In this document: in pieces, positions 1-8,085 of the stretch
Position numbering within the stretch: the first letter of the stretch is position 1
How the letters are laid out: the number at the start of each line of letters is the position of its first letter
Notes under the pieces: model-generated
The model's database searches: none
Seen by the model: the letters and a program-made list of their open reading frames with translations, nothing else
Told to the model about the DNA's origin: nothing
Origin: CAZIPZ01 sp964541075
GTDB lineage: Bacteria; Acidobacteriota; Terriglobia; 20CM-2-55-15
DNA: 32,796 nt
Direction of reading: 5' to 3'
Assembly (NCBI GenBank): GCA_964541075.1
Contig: CAZIPZ010000015.1
Coordinates: 1 to 32,796, forward strand
Program-made: the position numbers and the translations under genes

Positions 1-4
1 ATGA

Positions 5-550
5 GCTTCCTGTTCGTCACCAGCTTCGCCGCGTTCGAGAGCTTCTTCGTGTTCCCAACAAGCGCACGATCTGGGCATGTATACGGTTCTTTGGTGTTAT
101 TTGAGGAACTCCGCCTTCAAAACAAAGGAAGCTGATTATCACTTTTCGGCGGATCTCACCGGACAGGCGAATCATCTGGGCGTAACGATCCAGGCCGACA
201 TCATCAAGCAAAAGCAGCCCACCAATAACGGCGGATTCTCGGCTTTGAATTTCGGCAAGACCCATAAGAAGGTCTATTCGGAGTTAACCACCGATCATCC
301 AGTCGACCTGACTCGCTACCAGGTCGCCAACTGTTACATGGGACGATCCGGATTGATCAATTCAGGCGGGGAATCCGCGGGCGAGAGCGATTTGAAAGAA
401 GCTGTCAAAACGGCGGTTATCAACAAGCGGGCCGGTGGTATGGGGCTGATCTCCGGACGAAAAGCGTTCCAGCGTCCCATGCAGGAAGGTGTGGGGTTGC
501 TCAATGCAATCCAGGACGTTTACCTGGCGAAGGAGGTCACGATCGCATAG
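5..550 (+). CDS. fbaB: Class I fructose-bisphosphate aldolase, C-terminal part (FbaB/DhnA type)
   Basis: This is the last ~160 residues of the DhnA-type class I aldolase, which interconverts fructose 1,6-bisphosphate with glyceraldehyde 3-phosphate and dihydroxyacetone phosphate in glycolysis and gluconeogenesis. From position 56 the translation follows E. coli FbaB almost block by block: AHDLGMYTVLWCYLRNSAFK, then DYHFSADLTGQANHLG, ADIIKQK with the probable Schiff-base lysine, RYQVANCYMGRSGLINSGG, and the ending VINKRAGGMGLISGRKAF...DVYLAKEVTIA. The full protein is about 350 residues, so the N-terminal half lies outside the window. Odd: codons 5-55 do not resemble the expected aldolase sequence, and an in-frame TGA sits at 2-4, so the extreme edge may be misassembled or carry a frame error. 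The family assignment is very secure; the left boundary is not. Confidence 0.9.
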   Translation, partial: ASCSSPASPRSRASSCSQQAHDLGMYTVLWCYLRNSAFKTKEADYHFSADLTGQANHLGVTIQADIIKQKQPTNNGGFSALNFGKTHKKVYSELTTDHPVDLTRYQVANCYMGRSGLINSGGESAGESDLKEAVKTAVINKRAGGMGLISGRKAFQRPMQEGVGLLNAIQDVYLAKEVTIA

Positions 551-572
551 CAGGTGCGCGAATTCTTTCAGG

Positions 573-2162
573 TTAATTTCCGCTCTTGTTTTTGTTCCTG
601 AGATTCAGTCCGACTGCTGGACGGTCCTTCACCCCTGTCACCCTTATTGGGAGAACCGTTTTCCCATCGTGTCTGAAAAAAGGATCGACCACTTTTAAGA
701 ACAACGACTTTATTCCGGTGGTCGCCTGAGAAAGCTTGGCTTGCATTTCCAGTGTTCCGGTAAAGGCGAGTTCTTCACTCCGGAGCATGTAGGTTCCTGC
801 CAACTCCACACCGGCTCCTGGAACCGCGAACGAAACCTCATCCAGCCTGATCCGCTCGTTGCCGAATTGGAATCGGCCCTTCAAGCTGGATATGACGTTT
901 TGATCAGCTTTATCGAGTTCCTTAATGCCTCTTCCTCGACGACTCAATTCATCGATCTTTTCCTGGATATTGATGCTCGTGAATCGGGCGCGGTCGATCG
1001 CGAATCTTCCATGCAGGCGCAGTTTTTCGATGACATCCTCATCTCCGGGAGGAAGGACGAACGCCGTGTTGAATGCGATCTTGCCGACAACCAAAGGCTT
1101 TTTCGACTTAACCGCCAGGCTGAGCACGTCTTCCACACGTCCCTTGGTCACTTGCATTTGAAGCGAAACGGTCTTCCCTTTGACGTTGGGTGTGCCGACG
1201 ACTCCTCCATTGGCAACAAGTTCCGTTTCCCCGAATTTCGCCACGACGGGTCGTAGTTCCGTGTCACCGCTCGTTCCATCAACCACCGCGGTGAACTCTG
1301 TTTTCAGGTGGATGGGATTGCCTGCGATCTCCACTACAAAATCGGGAGTGTCCGTTTTTCCGGTTACCGCAATTCGTTCCAGGACGCCTCTGAATCTTCC
1401 TGTCGATGACAGAATTCCGCCGATACCCTTGAACACGGAGAGGTCCGCATTTTGAAAAACATATTGTCCTGAAAGCGGTGTCAGGCCTGCGTCGTCCTGG
1501 TTCCACGGTCCGAATTCACCTGTTGTTTCGATTTCGCCCGGCGGTTTCGCGTTCGTGAGAAGGCTTTGAAATTCGAATGGTTTGTTGATTCCAACGGAAT
1601 GCAAAGCCATCCTTTTGAGTTCAAATATGAGCGGTTCCTTATATGGATTTTTGGGAAGAATTGTAAGCGTGGTCCCGTCGGCAACGATATTTTCGATTTC
1701 AAAGGGATGCTTTTGAAGAGTGTCCTGCCTTGGTTCATCTTGCGACCCGTCTTTATTTGAATCTGATGTTTTCGATCTTCGCGCAATCACAATCTCCAAG
1801 CCGTCCAAACGCACAAACTCAATGCATTTGGGATTGCGCAGCAGTCCCCAGTATCCGGCATTGATTCTGAAGCTGCTGATCCTGATGACCGGAGGCAAGC
1901 TGTCATCCCCTTTATGATGGATTGTAAGGTCCAGACCTTCAGCGCCAAGCGTCGGGAAAAGGAAGGGACGAAGGTCGCGAAGTTCCACTCGCGCCTCGAA
2001 GCGTTCTTCCAGGGCGGCAATAACGCTCTCACGAGTCAGCGATCCAACCGACCGTATCGCCGCCACCGTAAAGGCGGCAGCGATAATCGCCAAAACAATC
2101 ATCCACTTAAGCCACCTTCTGGACCGGCGGCTCGGTTCGAGGGAGACCGGCGCGACGTGCAC
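573..2162 (-). CDS. AsmA-family membrane-anchored protein
   Basis: A 529-residue protein with a short basic N-terminus (RRSRRWLKW), one membrane segment at about residues 18-37, and a long beta-rich periplasmic body with no cysteines. This is the layout of AsmA/TamB-like proteins, which span the periplasm and are linked to outer-membrane lipid transport or assembly. The part just after the helix (ALEERFEARVELRDLRPFLFPTLGAEGLDL) matches the usual AsmA start, in which a short amphipathic helix leads into the first beta-strands. The start is GTG with no clear Shine-Dalgarno sequence, so the true N-terminus is uncertain by a few codons. It converges on the aldolase gene with a gap of only 22 bases and diverges from xseA across 109 bases. 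Its specific role is unknown. Confidence 0.7.
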   Translation of the reverse strand: MHVAPVSLEPSRRSRRWLKWMIVLAIIAAAFTVAAIRSVGSLTRESVIAALEERFEARVELRDLRPFLFPTLGAEGLDLTIHHKGDDSLPPVIRISSFRINAGYWGLLRNPKCIEFVRLDGLEIVIARRSKTSDSNKDGSQDEPRQDTLQKHPFEIENIVADGTTLTILPKNPYKEPLIFELKRMALHSVGINKPFEFQSLLTNAKPPGEIETTGEFGPWNQDDAGLTPLSGQYVFQNADLSVFKGIGGILSSTGRFRGVLERIAVTGKTDTPDFVVEIAGNPIHLKTEFTAVVDGTSGDTELRPVVAKFGETELVANGGVVGTPNVKGKTVSLQMQVTKGRVEDVLSLAVKSKKPLVVGKIAFNTAFVLPPGDEDVIEKLRLHGRFAIDRARFTSINIQEKIDELSRRGRGIKELDKADQNVISSLKGRFQFGNERIRLDEVSFAVPGAGVELAGTYMLRSEELAFTGTLEMQAKLSQATTGIKSLFLKVVDPFFRHDGKTVLPIRVTGVKDRPAVGLNLRNKNKSGN

Positions 2163-2271
2163 GGTAAACCGAATGCAGTTGCAGGGCCTTTGACATATTC
2201 AACTCCAACCGTTCGGTTAGCCGGATTTCAGGCTGCGGAGGGCTCCATCAGCTGAAGTTGATTCGTCTTTT

Positions 2272-3573
2272 ATGAACTATACTGCCCCTGTGAAGGGCCT
2301 CGATTTTCAGCGGAAGATTTACACCGTCTCGGAGCTGAGCACGCAGATTCGCGACATGCTTGAACGTCGATTCGTCGATGTTTGGGTGGAAGGCGAGATT
2401 TCAAACCTTAAAACTTCGACGGCCGGCCACGTTTACTTCACCCTGAAAGACGATCGTGCGCAGCTGTCTGCTGTCTGCTTTCGCAATTCGGCGCGGCTTC
2501 TGCGTTTTCGTCCGGAGAACGGAAAGTTGTTTCGGGCTCGCGGCCGAATGACGACGTATGAGGCTCGCGCAGAATACCAGCTTGTGGTTGAGATTCTGGA
2601 ACCGGCCGGACTCGGCGCCCTTCAATTGGCTTTCGAACAACTCAAGGAGAAACTGGAGAAGGAAGGCCTCTTTCAGTCCGAGCGCAAGCGCCGCATTCCG
2701 CAGCTTCCGCAGAAGGTCGGCATTGTGACTTCCCTGAAGAGTGCGGCGCTTCGTGATTTTCTCACGGTTCTGAAGCGGCGGCATAACGCCGTTCACGTAC
2801 TCATTTATCCAGCCGAAGTCCAGGGCGAGGGCGCGTCTCTCCAAATCATGGCGGGCATCGATTTTCTGAGCCGGCAAACGGATGTTGACGTCATTATCAT
2901 CGCGAGAGGCGGGGGCTCGATGGAAGATTTATGGGCCTTCAATGAGGAACGCGTGGCCCGCGCTATTGTGCGTTCACAAAAGCCGGTGATTTCTGCTGTT
3001 GGTCACGAAGTGGATTTTACGATCAGTGATTTTGTCGCCGATTTAAGGGCTCCAACCCCAAGCGCCGCGGCCGAACTGGTCATCAAGTCTAAGGAAGAAC
3101 TTCTGCAGCATCTACATCAGCTGGAAGTCCGCCTCGAAAACGGCGTCAGCCGGCGCATCAGCTCACTGAAACACTTCCTTGCCGCAAAGGTGGGAAGCCG
3201 CGGTTTCATCGTAGCTGAAACGAGAATTCGCCGGATGGTCCAGCGCGTGGATGATTTGACGTTTCGCTTGTTGCAGACCGGCAGGGCAGAGGGATTCACA
3301 CGTTCTCGTTCCCATAACGTTGCGATTCTTGATCAGCGCCTTTCAAACGCCATTCAGCAGCGGCTGAGCAAAGGACAGCATTCATTCGGGAAACTGGCGC
3401 ACAATCTCGATGCTCTTAGCCCGCTAGCCGTATTGGAGCGTGGATATGCACTTTGCTTTACTTCCGACGGCCGCTTGCTGAGATCGGCCGGATCAGTGGA
3501 CGTCGGCGCCAGTGTAAGCGTCCGTCTGCATCGCGGAACTCTGGATGCGAAAGTGGTTTCCAAAGAGGAGTGA
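2272..3573 (+). CDS. xseA: Exodeoxyribonuclease VII large subunit
   Basis: This 433-residue protein is the large subunit of exonuclease VII, which with XseB degrades single-stranded DNA into oligonucleotides in repair. It has the N-terminal OB fold (YTVSELSTQIRDMLERRFVDVWVEGEISNLK, then GHVYFTLKDDRAQLSAVCF). The catalytic block follows, with KVGIVTSLKSAALRDFL, DVIIIARGGGSMEDLWAFN and KPVISAVGHEVDFTISDFVADLRAPTPSAAAEL, and then a coiled-coil C-terminus. Length is normal for the family. It begins a plus-strand pair with the TtcA-like gene 14 bases downstream. No xseB is visible next to it, so the small subunit must be elsewhere. Confidence 0.97.
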   Translation: MNYTAPVKGLDFQRKIYTVSELSTQIRDMLERRFVDVWVEGEISNLKTSTAGHVYFTLKDDRAQLSAVCFRNSARLLRFRPENGKLFRARGRMTTYEARAEYQLVVEILEPAGLGALQLAFEQLKEKLEKEGLFQSERKRRIPQLPQKVGIVTSLKSAALRDFLTVLKRRHNAVHVLIYPAEVQGEGASLQIMAGIDFLSRQTDVDVIIIARGGGSMEDLWAFNEERVARAIVRSQKPVISAVGHEVDFTISDFVADLRAPTPSAAAELVIKSKEELLQHLHQLEVRLENGVSRRISSLKHFLAAKVGSRGFIVAETRIRRMVQRVDDLTFRLLQTGRAEGFTRSRSHNVAILDQRLSNAIQQRLSKGQHSFGKLAHNLDALSPLAVLERGYALCFTSDGRLLRSAGSVDVGASVSVRLHRGTLDAKVVSKEE

Positions 3574-3587
3574 ATTCCCGCAGATTC

Positions 3588-4361
3588 ATGGATACAGAGC
3601 AAAAGGTTCTTAATGCAGTCGGGCGCGCCATGGGACGCTTTTCTATGCTGCGACCGGGCGATAAAGTGGCGGTTGCGGTCTCGGGCGGCAAAGACAGCTT
3701 ATCGCTGCTGCACGCCATGGTTGCCTACCAGAAACGCGCTCCGTTTCCTTATGAATTGGTCGCCGTGACGCTCGAGCAGGGGAAATTCAAGCTTCCAATT
3801 ACTATTCTTCGAGAAAAGATTCAATCATTGGGGGTCGAGTGGGTGCTGCGTGACGACCAGGCCACCTTGCGGCTCATCGCCGATGGTGTTCCCCACGGTT
3901 GCGATGTCTGCAGTCGCCATCGCCGCTTCAACCTCTATAGAATCGCTTCTGAAGTCGGATGTACGGCTCTTGCGCTCGGACACACCGCCGATGATTGCGC
4001 GGAGTCCCTTTTGCGCAACATCCTTTTCAACGGCCGGATAGCATCTTTGCCCCCGGTAGCAACATCACAGAAAGGAAATGTCAGGCTGATCCGTCCTTTC
4101 GTCTACGTCTCGGAAGATCTTTCGACCCAGTACGCGAAGGCGCAAGGGTTCTTGCCGATTGCCTGCATTTGCAGTGAAAAAGAGAGCGTCCGAAAGGAGA
4201 TTCGCGAGTTTTTAGAAATCATGAAATCCCGTCATGTAGGAATAACGGATTCTTTAATGGCAGCCCTTGGAAATATCAACCTATACACTCTGCTTGGAGA
4301 AAAGCCGGAGACGGCCCTAGAATTTGCAGGTCCATTCCTTGACGAAGATAGCGATTTCTAG
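3588..4361 (+). CDS. ttcA: TtcA-like tRNA 2-thiocytidine synthetase (PP-loop ATPase)
   Basis: A 257-residue PP-loop ATP pyrophosphatase. The ATP-binding SGGKDS motif is at residues 32-37. A CxxC pair (C105, C108, in GCDVCSRHRR) and a further C-x-C (C193, C195) lie in the positions where TtcA proteins bind their [4Fe-4S] cluster. GHTADDCAESLLRNILFNGR is typical of the TtcA/TtuA branch. There is no N-terminal zinc finger like that of TtuA, which favours TtcA. The family activates the base with ATP and inserts sulfur into tRNA, at cytidine 32 in the enterobacterial enzyme. I chose the ATG 14 bases after xseA because the homologous region starts there; an open frame extends upstream inside xseA but is not conserved. 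TtcA versus another tRNA thiolase of the same fold is not certain. Confidence 0.85.
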   Translation: MDTEQKVLNAVGRAMGRFSMLRPGDKVAVAVSGGKDSLSLLHAMVAYQKRAPFPYELVAVTLEQGKFKLPITILREKIQSLGVEWVLRDDQATLRLIADGVPHGCDVCSRHRRFNLYRIASEVGCTALALGHTADDCAESLLRNILFNGRIASLPPVATSQKGNVRLIRPFVYVSEDLSTQYAKAQGFLPIACICSEKESVRKEIREFLEIMKSRHVGITDSLMAALGNINLYTLLGEKPETALEFAGPFLDEDSDF

Positions 4362-4497
4362 TCCCGGAGCTTTGTGGCGAGCTCGCATTGGCAGGTTTTG
4401 CACAGGTGCTTGACGAATGCGGCTCGGGGACTGCGCGACGCCAAGAAGATGCAAAAATATCGTTTAAGAAACAGATTGAACATGACCGGGGGTGCGC

Positions 4498-5064
4498 ATG
4501 CTCCAGTTCATTGAGAAACGAAGGTTGGTCCTCTTGGCTCTAGTCTTTTTGCTGTTTCTTCCGTCACGCGAGTTGACGCAGACCCGCAAGGCGCCGCATG
4601 CAAAAATCCTTGTTGCCGGCGCTTTGAAGGTCGCCCGAAAAGAGGGGAAAGCGGTAATGCTGGATTTCGGCGCGTCGTGGTGCAAATGGTGCCACCATCT
4701 TGAAGCTGCTTTGCATTCACCAGAGTTGGAACCTTTCTTTAAAGAAAACTTTGTCATCGTCAATCTGACAATTCAGGAAACCGACGACAAGAAGGATCTG
4801 GAAAATCCCGGCGCTGACGACCTCCTCGCCGAGATACAGGCTTCTGATTCGGGCATACCGGTGATTATTGTTCTCGATAAGGACGGGAAGAGAATAGGAC
4901 ACTCTTTGGTTATGCCTAAGGAAGGCAATATCGGCTATCCCGTGACGGTCGAAGAAATCCAAGCGTTCGTTGGTCTGCTTGAAAAGACGGCGCCCCGTAT
5001 GACGGCCTCTCACCGGGCCTTGGTTTTGGACTGGCTAACCACTCACGCGCCAAAGGTTGAGTAA
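4498..5064 (+). CDS. Exported thioredoxin-like protein (CxxC)
   Basis: A protein of 188 residues with a basic N-terminus and a hydrophobic stretch at about 9-22, which could be a signal peptide or membrane anchor. A thioredoxin-7/DUF255-type domain follows: KAVMLDFGASWCKWCHHLEA carries the redox pair C62-x-x-C65, and the cis-proline region is SGIPVIIVLDKDGK. Such proteins act as periplasmic thiol-disulfide reductases or chaperones. An in-frame GTG two codons upstream is an alternative start. The ATG is preferred because a G-run (4486-4491) lies about 6 bases before it. It stands alone, with about 130 bases before it and 120 after it. The physiological partner is unknown. Confidence 0.75.
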   Translation: MLQFIEKRRLVLLALVFLLFLPSRELTQTRKAPHAKILVAGALKVARKEGKAVMLDFGASWCKWCHHLEAALHSPELEPFFKENFVIVNLTIQETDDKKDLENPGADDLLAEIQASDSGIPVIIVLDKDGKRIGHSLVMPKEGNIGYPVTVEEIQAFVGLLEKTAPRMTASHRALVLDWLTTHAPKVE

Positions 5065-5135
5065 CAAGAGACTTCCACGGCGCTTATATCTTTATCTTTT
5101 TCCCTCGTTTGCCATCGTGTCCACCATGATAAATT

Positions 5136-5147
5136 GACCGTGCGGTC
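5136..5147. promoter_or_regulatory. Palindrome GACCGTGCGGTC upstream of hcrC, possible TetR-family operator
   Basis: A perfect 5-bp inverted repeat, GACCG-TG-CGGTC, sits 38 bases before the hcrC start in the only intergenic gap of the reductase operon. Short GACCG/CGGTC dyads with a tight spacer are common operators for TetR-family acyl-CoA regulators, and a TetR gene lies at the other end of this operon. The dyad is seen directly; assigning it to that TetR protein is inference. I did not find convincing -10 and -35 elements around it. Confidence 0.4.
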
Positions 5148-5185
5148 TAAGTCTGACTCCTTGTTCAAAATAAGGATGGACTGTT

Positions 5186-5671
5186 ATGACATCGAAACAA
5201 CTCGTGAGGCTGAACGTCAACGGGGACTTCTTACAGATTGCGAGCCTGCCGACTCGCACGCTGCTGGAAGTCCTGCGTGAAGACCTTGGTCTTACAGGAA
5301 CGAAGCATGGTTGCGAAGTAGGTGAATGCGGAGCCTGCACAGTGCTGCTCGACGGGGATCCCGCCCTATCATGTCTGTTGCTTCCTCTCGAACTCGAAGG
5401 ACGCAATATCACCACCATTGAAGGTATGGCGTGTGAAGGGAGACTGGATCCGCTTCAGGAGGCATTCGCAGTGCTTGGCGCAGCTCAATGCGGCTACTGC
5501 ACGCCTGGGATGCTGCTGGTCGCCAAAGCCCTGTTAAATGAACGTCCGGAGCCCACACGAAGTCAAATTGCTGAAGCTCTTGGAGGGAACCTCTGCCGGT
5601 GCACCGGTTATCTCAAGATCTTCGAAGCCATCGAAATGGCAGCCAAACAGAAGGAACTGGCCGATGTCTGA
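5186..5671 (+). CDS. hcrC: 4-hydroxybenzoyl-CoA reductase gamma subunit, two [2Fe-2S] clusters
   Basis: A 161-residue iron-sulfur subunit of the xanthine oxidase family. The plant-type cluster motif uses C43, C48, C51 and C63 (GCEVGECGACTVLLDG). The second cluster motif uses C102, C105, C137 and C139 (QCGYCTPGM, NLCRCTGY). It passes electrons between the flavin subunit and the molybdenum site. Family members act on many substrates, but the neighbouring HcrB has the [4Fe-4S] insert that marks 4-hydroxybenzoyl-CoA reductase, and the gene order C-A-B is that of Thauera aromatica hcr. AAGGA at 5172-5176 supports the ATG start. The gene overlaps hcrA by 8 bases, so the two are probably translationally coupled. 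Confidence 0.9.
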   Translation: MTSKQLVRLNVNGDFLQIASLPTRTLLEVLREDLGLTGTKHGCEVGECGACTVLLDGDPALSCLLLPLELEGRNITTIEGMACEGRLDPLQEAFAVLGAAQCGYCTPGMLLVAKALLNERPEPTRSQIAEALGGNLCRCTGYLKIFEAIEMAAKQKELADV

Positions 5672-8081
5672 CAGAGCGCTGAATGTTATTGGCCGTTCTT
5701 TGAAAAAATTGGATGCGGCTGCAAAATGCACGGGCCAGACAGTGTTCGCCGACGACATTTTTCTCCCGCAAATGTTGTTCGCAAAAATGCTGCGGAGTAC
5801 GCGGCCATATGCGCGAATTCATAGTCTAGACACTTCGTGCGCTGAAAAGATGGAAGGCGTGAAGGCGGTTCTGACCGGATCCGAGCTTCCCATAACGTTT
5901 GGAATTCTTCCAGTCTCCCAGGATGAACACACCCTCGCAATTCATACGGTGCGATACGTCGGCGAGCCGGTTGCCGCTGTCGCAGCTCTTGATGAGGAGA
6001 CGGCGGAGGAAGCAATCCGTCGGATCAATGTCGAATATGAAGACCTTCATCCTGTGATGTCGATTTTTGAAGGCGTCCAGCCAACCGCAACTCCAATTCA
6101 GGGATATGCCGAGCAGGGAAACATTCACAAGTCGGTATCGTTGGAGTTCGGCGACACCGAAAAAGCTCTGGCCGAGGCGGATGTGGTTCTTGAGGACATA
6201 TTCTTCTATCAAGGAAATACGCACTTGCCCATCGAGCAGCATGCCGCAGTTGCGATCTGGCGACCTGAGGGTCGCCTGACAGTGTGGTCTGCGACACAGA
6301 CTCCTCACTACGTTCACCGCGCTCTTGCGCGCGTGCTTGGACTGCGCCCGGACCAGATTCAAGTCATTGCGTGTCCTAATGGAGGCGGATTCGGCGGCAA
6401 GAGCGATCCGTTCAGCCATGAGGTGGCTGTCGCCAAGCTCGCAATGAAGACGGGCAGGCCCGTGAAAATCGCTCTTACTCGCGAAGAGGTGTTCTATTGT
6501 CATCGAGGCCGGCACCCCGTTCTGATGCGCTCGAAACTGGGGATTGCAAAGAACGGAGCTATAGCAGGGTTGCATTTCAAAACCATTCTCGACGGCGGCG
6601 CGTATGGAAGCTACGGAGTCGCCAGTACGTACTACACCGGCGCCCTTCAGACGACGACCTACCAGCTTCCTGCGTACAAATTCGAGGGAGCGCGCGTTTT
6701 CACGAACAAACCGCCTTGCGGGCCCAAGCGCGGACATGGCACTCCGCAGCCTCGATTCGGGCTCGAAATTCAGCTGGACAAAGCTGCGGAACTTGTCGGA
6801 ATGGATCCCGCCGATTTGCGCATTAAGAACCTGGTGCAACCGGATTCGGTGACGGCGAATTGGCTCACTATTCACACGATCGGACTGAAGACGTGCATCG
6901 AAAAAGTCGTCTCAGCGTCCGGATGGAAACAGAAGTTCCGAAGGCTGGAGTATGGACGAGGAATCGGGCTTGCGTGCGGTTGCTATCTGACTGGCGCAGG
7001 ACTTCCCATTTACTGGAACAACATGCCTCAATCCGGTGTGCAGCTTAAATTGGACCGCTCGGGTCTGGTGACCGTCTTTTGCGGCAGCACGGACATCGGT
7101 CAAGGTTCGGATTCGATCTTGGCCTACATCGTGGCTGAGATTCTTGGCGTCGATCCGCTTCGCATCCGCGTTGTCACTGGCGACACAGACCTCACGCCCG
7201 TGGATCTCGGTAGCTACTCGAGCCGAGTGACATTGATGACGGGCAATGCCGCTATTCAGGCTGCGGAACGCGCGCGTGAACTGCTCGACGATGTTGTCGC
7301 TGCAGAGCTGAAGATTCCGAAAAACCGGGTTGTCGCAGCCCAGGGCAGGATGTTTGATTCGGAAGATTTTTCGAAAGGAATCGATTTCGAAAGGGCCGTT
7401 CAGATGACAGAAGCGAAATTCGGCGCCCTCGGCTTTGTCGGATCCTACACGCCTCCAACGTCCGCTGCGAGGTACAAGGGAGGCGGCGTCGGCCCAAGCC
7501 CGACGTATAGCTTTTCTGCTGGTGTGGTTGAAGTCCAGGTCGATCCGGCGACCGGAATAATCCATCTTGAAAAAGTCTGGATGGCGCATGACATTGGGCG
7601 CGCGATCAATCCGTTGCTTGCTGTCGGCCAGGTTGAAGGAAGCGTGTACATGGGGCTGGGGGAAGCACTGATGGAAGAACAAGAGTTTCGGCTTGGGGTG
7701 CACAAGACGCCAAGCATGTTGGATTACAAAAGCCCGACTTCGATGGAAATGTGTCCGATCGAAACAATCCTTGTCGAAGAACCAGACCCGATGGGTCCAT
7801 TCGGAGCAAAAGAAGTCGGCCAAGGACCTCTGCTTCCAATTCCGCCGGCCGTTGCAAACGCTGTGTACGATGCGATTGGCGTTCGGATCGATGAAATCCC
7901 GATCACTCCGGAAAAAATTCTCAAGGCCCTGAAAGCGAAGGCGTCGGGTAAGGATAGTCGGTTTGGTCCCACGCAATTTCCATCGGTCGAATATCGCGAT
8001 CCCACCTTCATCCCGCCTCCGTGGGAGGGGGGTGATGGGAGGTCTGTAAATCAACCCGACTACACGCGGAAGGGACTCTGA
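5664..8081 (+). CDS. hcrA: 4-hydroxybenzoyl-CoA reductase alpha subunit, molybdopterin-binding
   Basis: This is the large catalytic subunit (805 residues), which carries the molybdenum-pterin cofactor and dehydroxylates the ring of 4-hydroxybenzoyl-CoA to benzoyl-CoA. Blocks shared with HcrA as I know it include QTPHYVHRALARVLGL, GGGFGGKSDPFSHEVAVAKL, REEVFYCHRGRHPV, FTNKPPCGPKRGHGTPQPRF, and GPFGAKEVGQGPLLPIPPAV near the C-terminus with its family-typical glutamate. The start at 5664 gives MSDRALNVIGRSLKKLDAAA, the usual beginning of this subunit. The open frame runs further upstream but only inside hcrC. It is a little longer than the ~770 residues of the Thauera protein. Hydroxylation in reverse or on another aryl-CoA cannot be excluded from sequence. 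Confidence 0.9.
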   Translation: MSDRALNVIGRSLKKLDAAAKCTGQTVFADDIFLPQMLFAKMLRSTRPYARIHSLDTSCAEKMEGVKAVLTGSELPITFGILPVSQDEHTLAIHTVRYVGEPVAAVAALDEETAEEAIRRINVEYEDLHPVMSIFEGVQPTATPIQGYAEQGNIHKSVSLEFGDTEKALAEADVVLEDIFFYQGNTHLPIEQHAAVAIWRPEGRLTVWSATQTPHYVHRALARVLGLRPDQIQVIACPNGGGFGGKSDPFSHEVAVAKLAMKTGRPVKIALTREEVFYCHRGRHPVLMRSKLGIAKNGAIAGLHFKTILDGGAYGSYGVASTYYTGALQTTTYQLPAYKFEGARVFTNKPPCGPKRGHGTPQPRFGLEIQLDKAAELVGMDPADLRIKNLVQPDSVTANWLTIHTIGLKTCIEKVVSASGWKQKFRRLEYGRGIGLACGCYLTGAGLPIYWNNMPQSGVQLKLDRSGLVTVFCGSTDIGQGSDSILAYIVAEILGVDPLRIRVVTGDTDLTPVDLGSYSSRVTLMTGNAAIQAAERARELLDDVVAAELKIPKNRVVAAQGRMFDSEDFSKGIDFERAVQMTEAKFGALGFVGSYTPPTSAARYKGGGVGPSPTYSFSAGVVEVQVDPATGIIHLEKVWMAHDIGRAINPLLAVGQVEGSVYMGLGEALMEEQEFRLGVHKTPSMLDYKSPTSMEMCPIETILVEEPDPMGPFGAKEVGQGPLLPIPPAVANAVYDAIGVRIDEIPITPEKILKALKAKASGKDSRFGPTQFPSVEYRDPTFIPPPWEGGDGRSVNQPDYTRKGL

Positions 8082-8085
8082 ACCT

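Noticed and set aside
741..1256. Plus-strand frame of 171 codons inside the AsmA-like gene
   Set aside because: Antisense to a protein with a clear membrane anchor and family layout; no ribosome-binding site or homology.
5826..6875. Open frame of 349 codons on the minus strand inside hcrA
   Set aside because: Same strand-shadow pattern over conserved HcrA blocks; no homology recognised.
6912..8054. Long open frame (380 codons) on the minus strand inside hcrA
   Set aside because: It lies antisense to a clearly coding gene, has no recognisable domain, and its sequence is rich in Arg and His as expected of a shadow frame.
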